Below are positions 63,555 through 64,000 of a stretch of DNA of 64,000 nt, one piece after another; within the stretch, counting starts at the first letter, position 1; the number at the start of each line of letters is the position of its first letter. The DNA is from Monarcha castaneiventris obscurior (Eukaryota; Chordata; Aves; Passeriformes; Monarchidae). The translations under genes were made by a program, and so were the position numbers. The DNA lies in assembly GCA_026261815.1 (NCBI GenBank), contig JAMPIT010000379.1, forward strand, positions 7,204,001-7,268,000, read 5' to 3'. The notes under the pieces were generated by a model. The model saw nothing but the letters and a program-made list of their open reading frames with translations, had not been told where the DNA came from and did not search any database.

Positions 63555-63895
63555 GACTGGAACCTGAAAGCAGGTTATAGTGAGGTGGGTGTTGGTCTCT
63601 TCTCCCATGTAACAAGTGATAGAACAAAAGGAAATGGCCTCCAGATGAACCAGGGGAGGTTTAGATTGGATATTAGGAAAAATTTTTTCAGTGAAACATT
63701 TGTCAAGTGTTGGAACGGGCTGCCCAGGGAAGCTGGTGAGTCACTGTCTCTGGAGGTATTTAAAAGACGTGTTGATGTGGTGCTTAGGGACATGATTTAG
63801 TGGTGGACTTGACAGTGTCAGGTTTATGGTTGGAACTGATGACCTTTAAGGTCTTTTCCAACATAAATGATCCTAAGATTCTGTATTTCTATGGC
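63555..63895 (+). mobile_element. CR1 LINE 3' end with ORF2 C-terminal remnant
   Basis: The sense strand matches the avian CR1 3' region: GAGGTGGGTGTTGGTCTCTT (63581-63600), GGAAATGGCCTCCAGATGAA, TTTAGATTGGATATTAGG (63660-63677), then the frame reading Cys-Trp-Asn-Gly-Leu-Pro-Arg-Glu at about 63709-63732. The end reads GGTCTTTTCCAACATAAATG and a degraded ATTCTGTATTTCTATGG octamer tail. The frame open from 63507 to 63800 includes the last ORF2 residues (ending Val-Leu-Arg-Asp-Met-Ile). The element is 5'-truncated and inactive. It belongs to a subtype similar to the copy at 14.9 kb, but in the opposite orientation. Confidence 0.94.
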
Positions 63896-64000
63896 TCAAT
63901 GCACTACAAATCTGAAGCATAACCTGAGTACACTGGGAACTTTCACTGTCTGAACAGAATAAGCTAACTCTATGTCAGATTGTCTGACTAAGACAAATAG
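63896..64000. other. Non-coding edge
   Basis: Nothing recognised between the CR1 tail and the window's end. Confidence 0.5.

Noticed and set aside
63507..63800. 97-codon plus-strand frame
   Set aside because: Most of it is the C-terminal remnant of CR1 ORF2 in a 5'-truncated LINE, not a host gene.

Overview
This window looks like bird nuclear DNA, probably from a neoavian bird and possibly a songbird. The evidence is the set of interspersed repeats. CR1 LINE fragments occur on both strands, and their 3' ends carry the usual avian CR1 sequence. Two LTRs, at 18977 and 47882, match avian endogenous-retrovirus LTR types that I recognise from neoavian genomes. The background is AT-rich, CpG-poor and almost free of open reading frames. 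I see no bacterial, viral or organellar gene organisation, no CRISPR array, and no tRNA or rRNA.

Layout. (1) 1-5.6 kb: AT-rich DNA with a decayed coding-like block (about 357-860), a relic of a CR1-type reverse transcriptase (about 985-1290), a 38-bp perfect palindrome (1919-1956) and a reverse-strand CR1 fragment (3550-3813). (2) 5.6-9.85 kb: nothing recognisable. (3) 9.85-12.05 kb: a composite tandem array. A unit of about 197 bp carrying telomere-like CCCTAA motifs is interrupted by a second, A/G-rich array of about 172-bp units and then resumes. (4) 12-36.5 kb: AT-rich non-coding DNA with two CR1 pieces, one truncated LTR (18977-19450), a possible LTR end (about 32900-33059), simple repeats and small hairpins. 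(5) About 36.73-38.77 kb: a 2-kb CpG island, the only strong gene-related signal. It probably holds a promoter and a 5' non-coding exon. A good splice donor lies at 38499 on the plus strand. (6) 38.8-64 kb: AT-rich DNA, plausibly intron or intergenic, with a roughly 1.07-kb solo LTR (47882-48948), a possible small LTR (46402-46621), a GC-rich pocket (about 58220-58600) and CR1 3' ends at about 56574 and 63555.

No intact protein-coding gene can be supported. The longest open frames, 100 to 357 codons, fall either in the CpG island, where high GC removes stop codons, or in repeats. If the island starts a plus-strand gene, everything from 38.5 kb to the window's end could be its first intron. 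If it starts a minus-strand gene, the 36 kb to the left would be. The sequence does not settle the direction, and I could not identify the gene.
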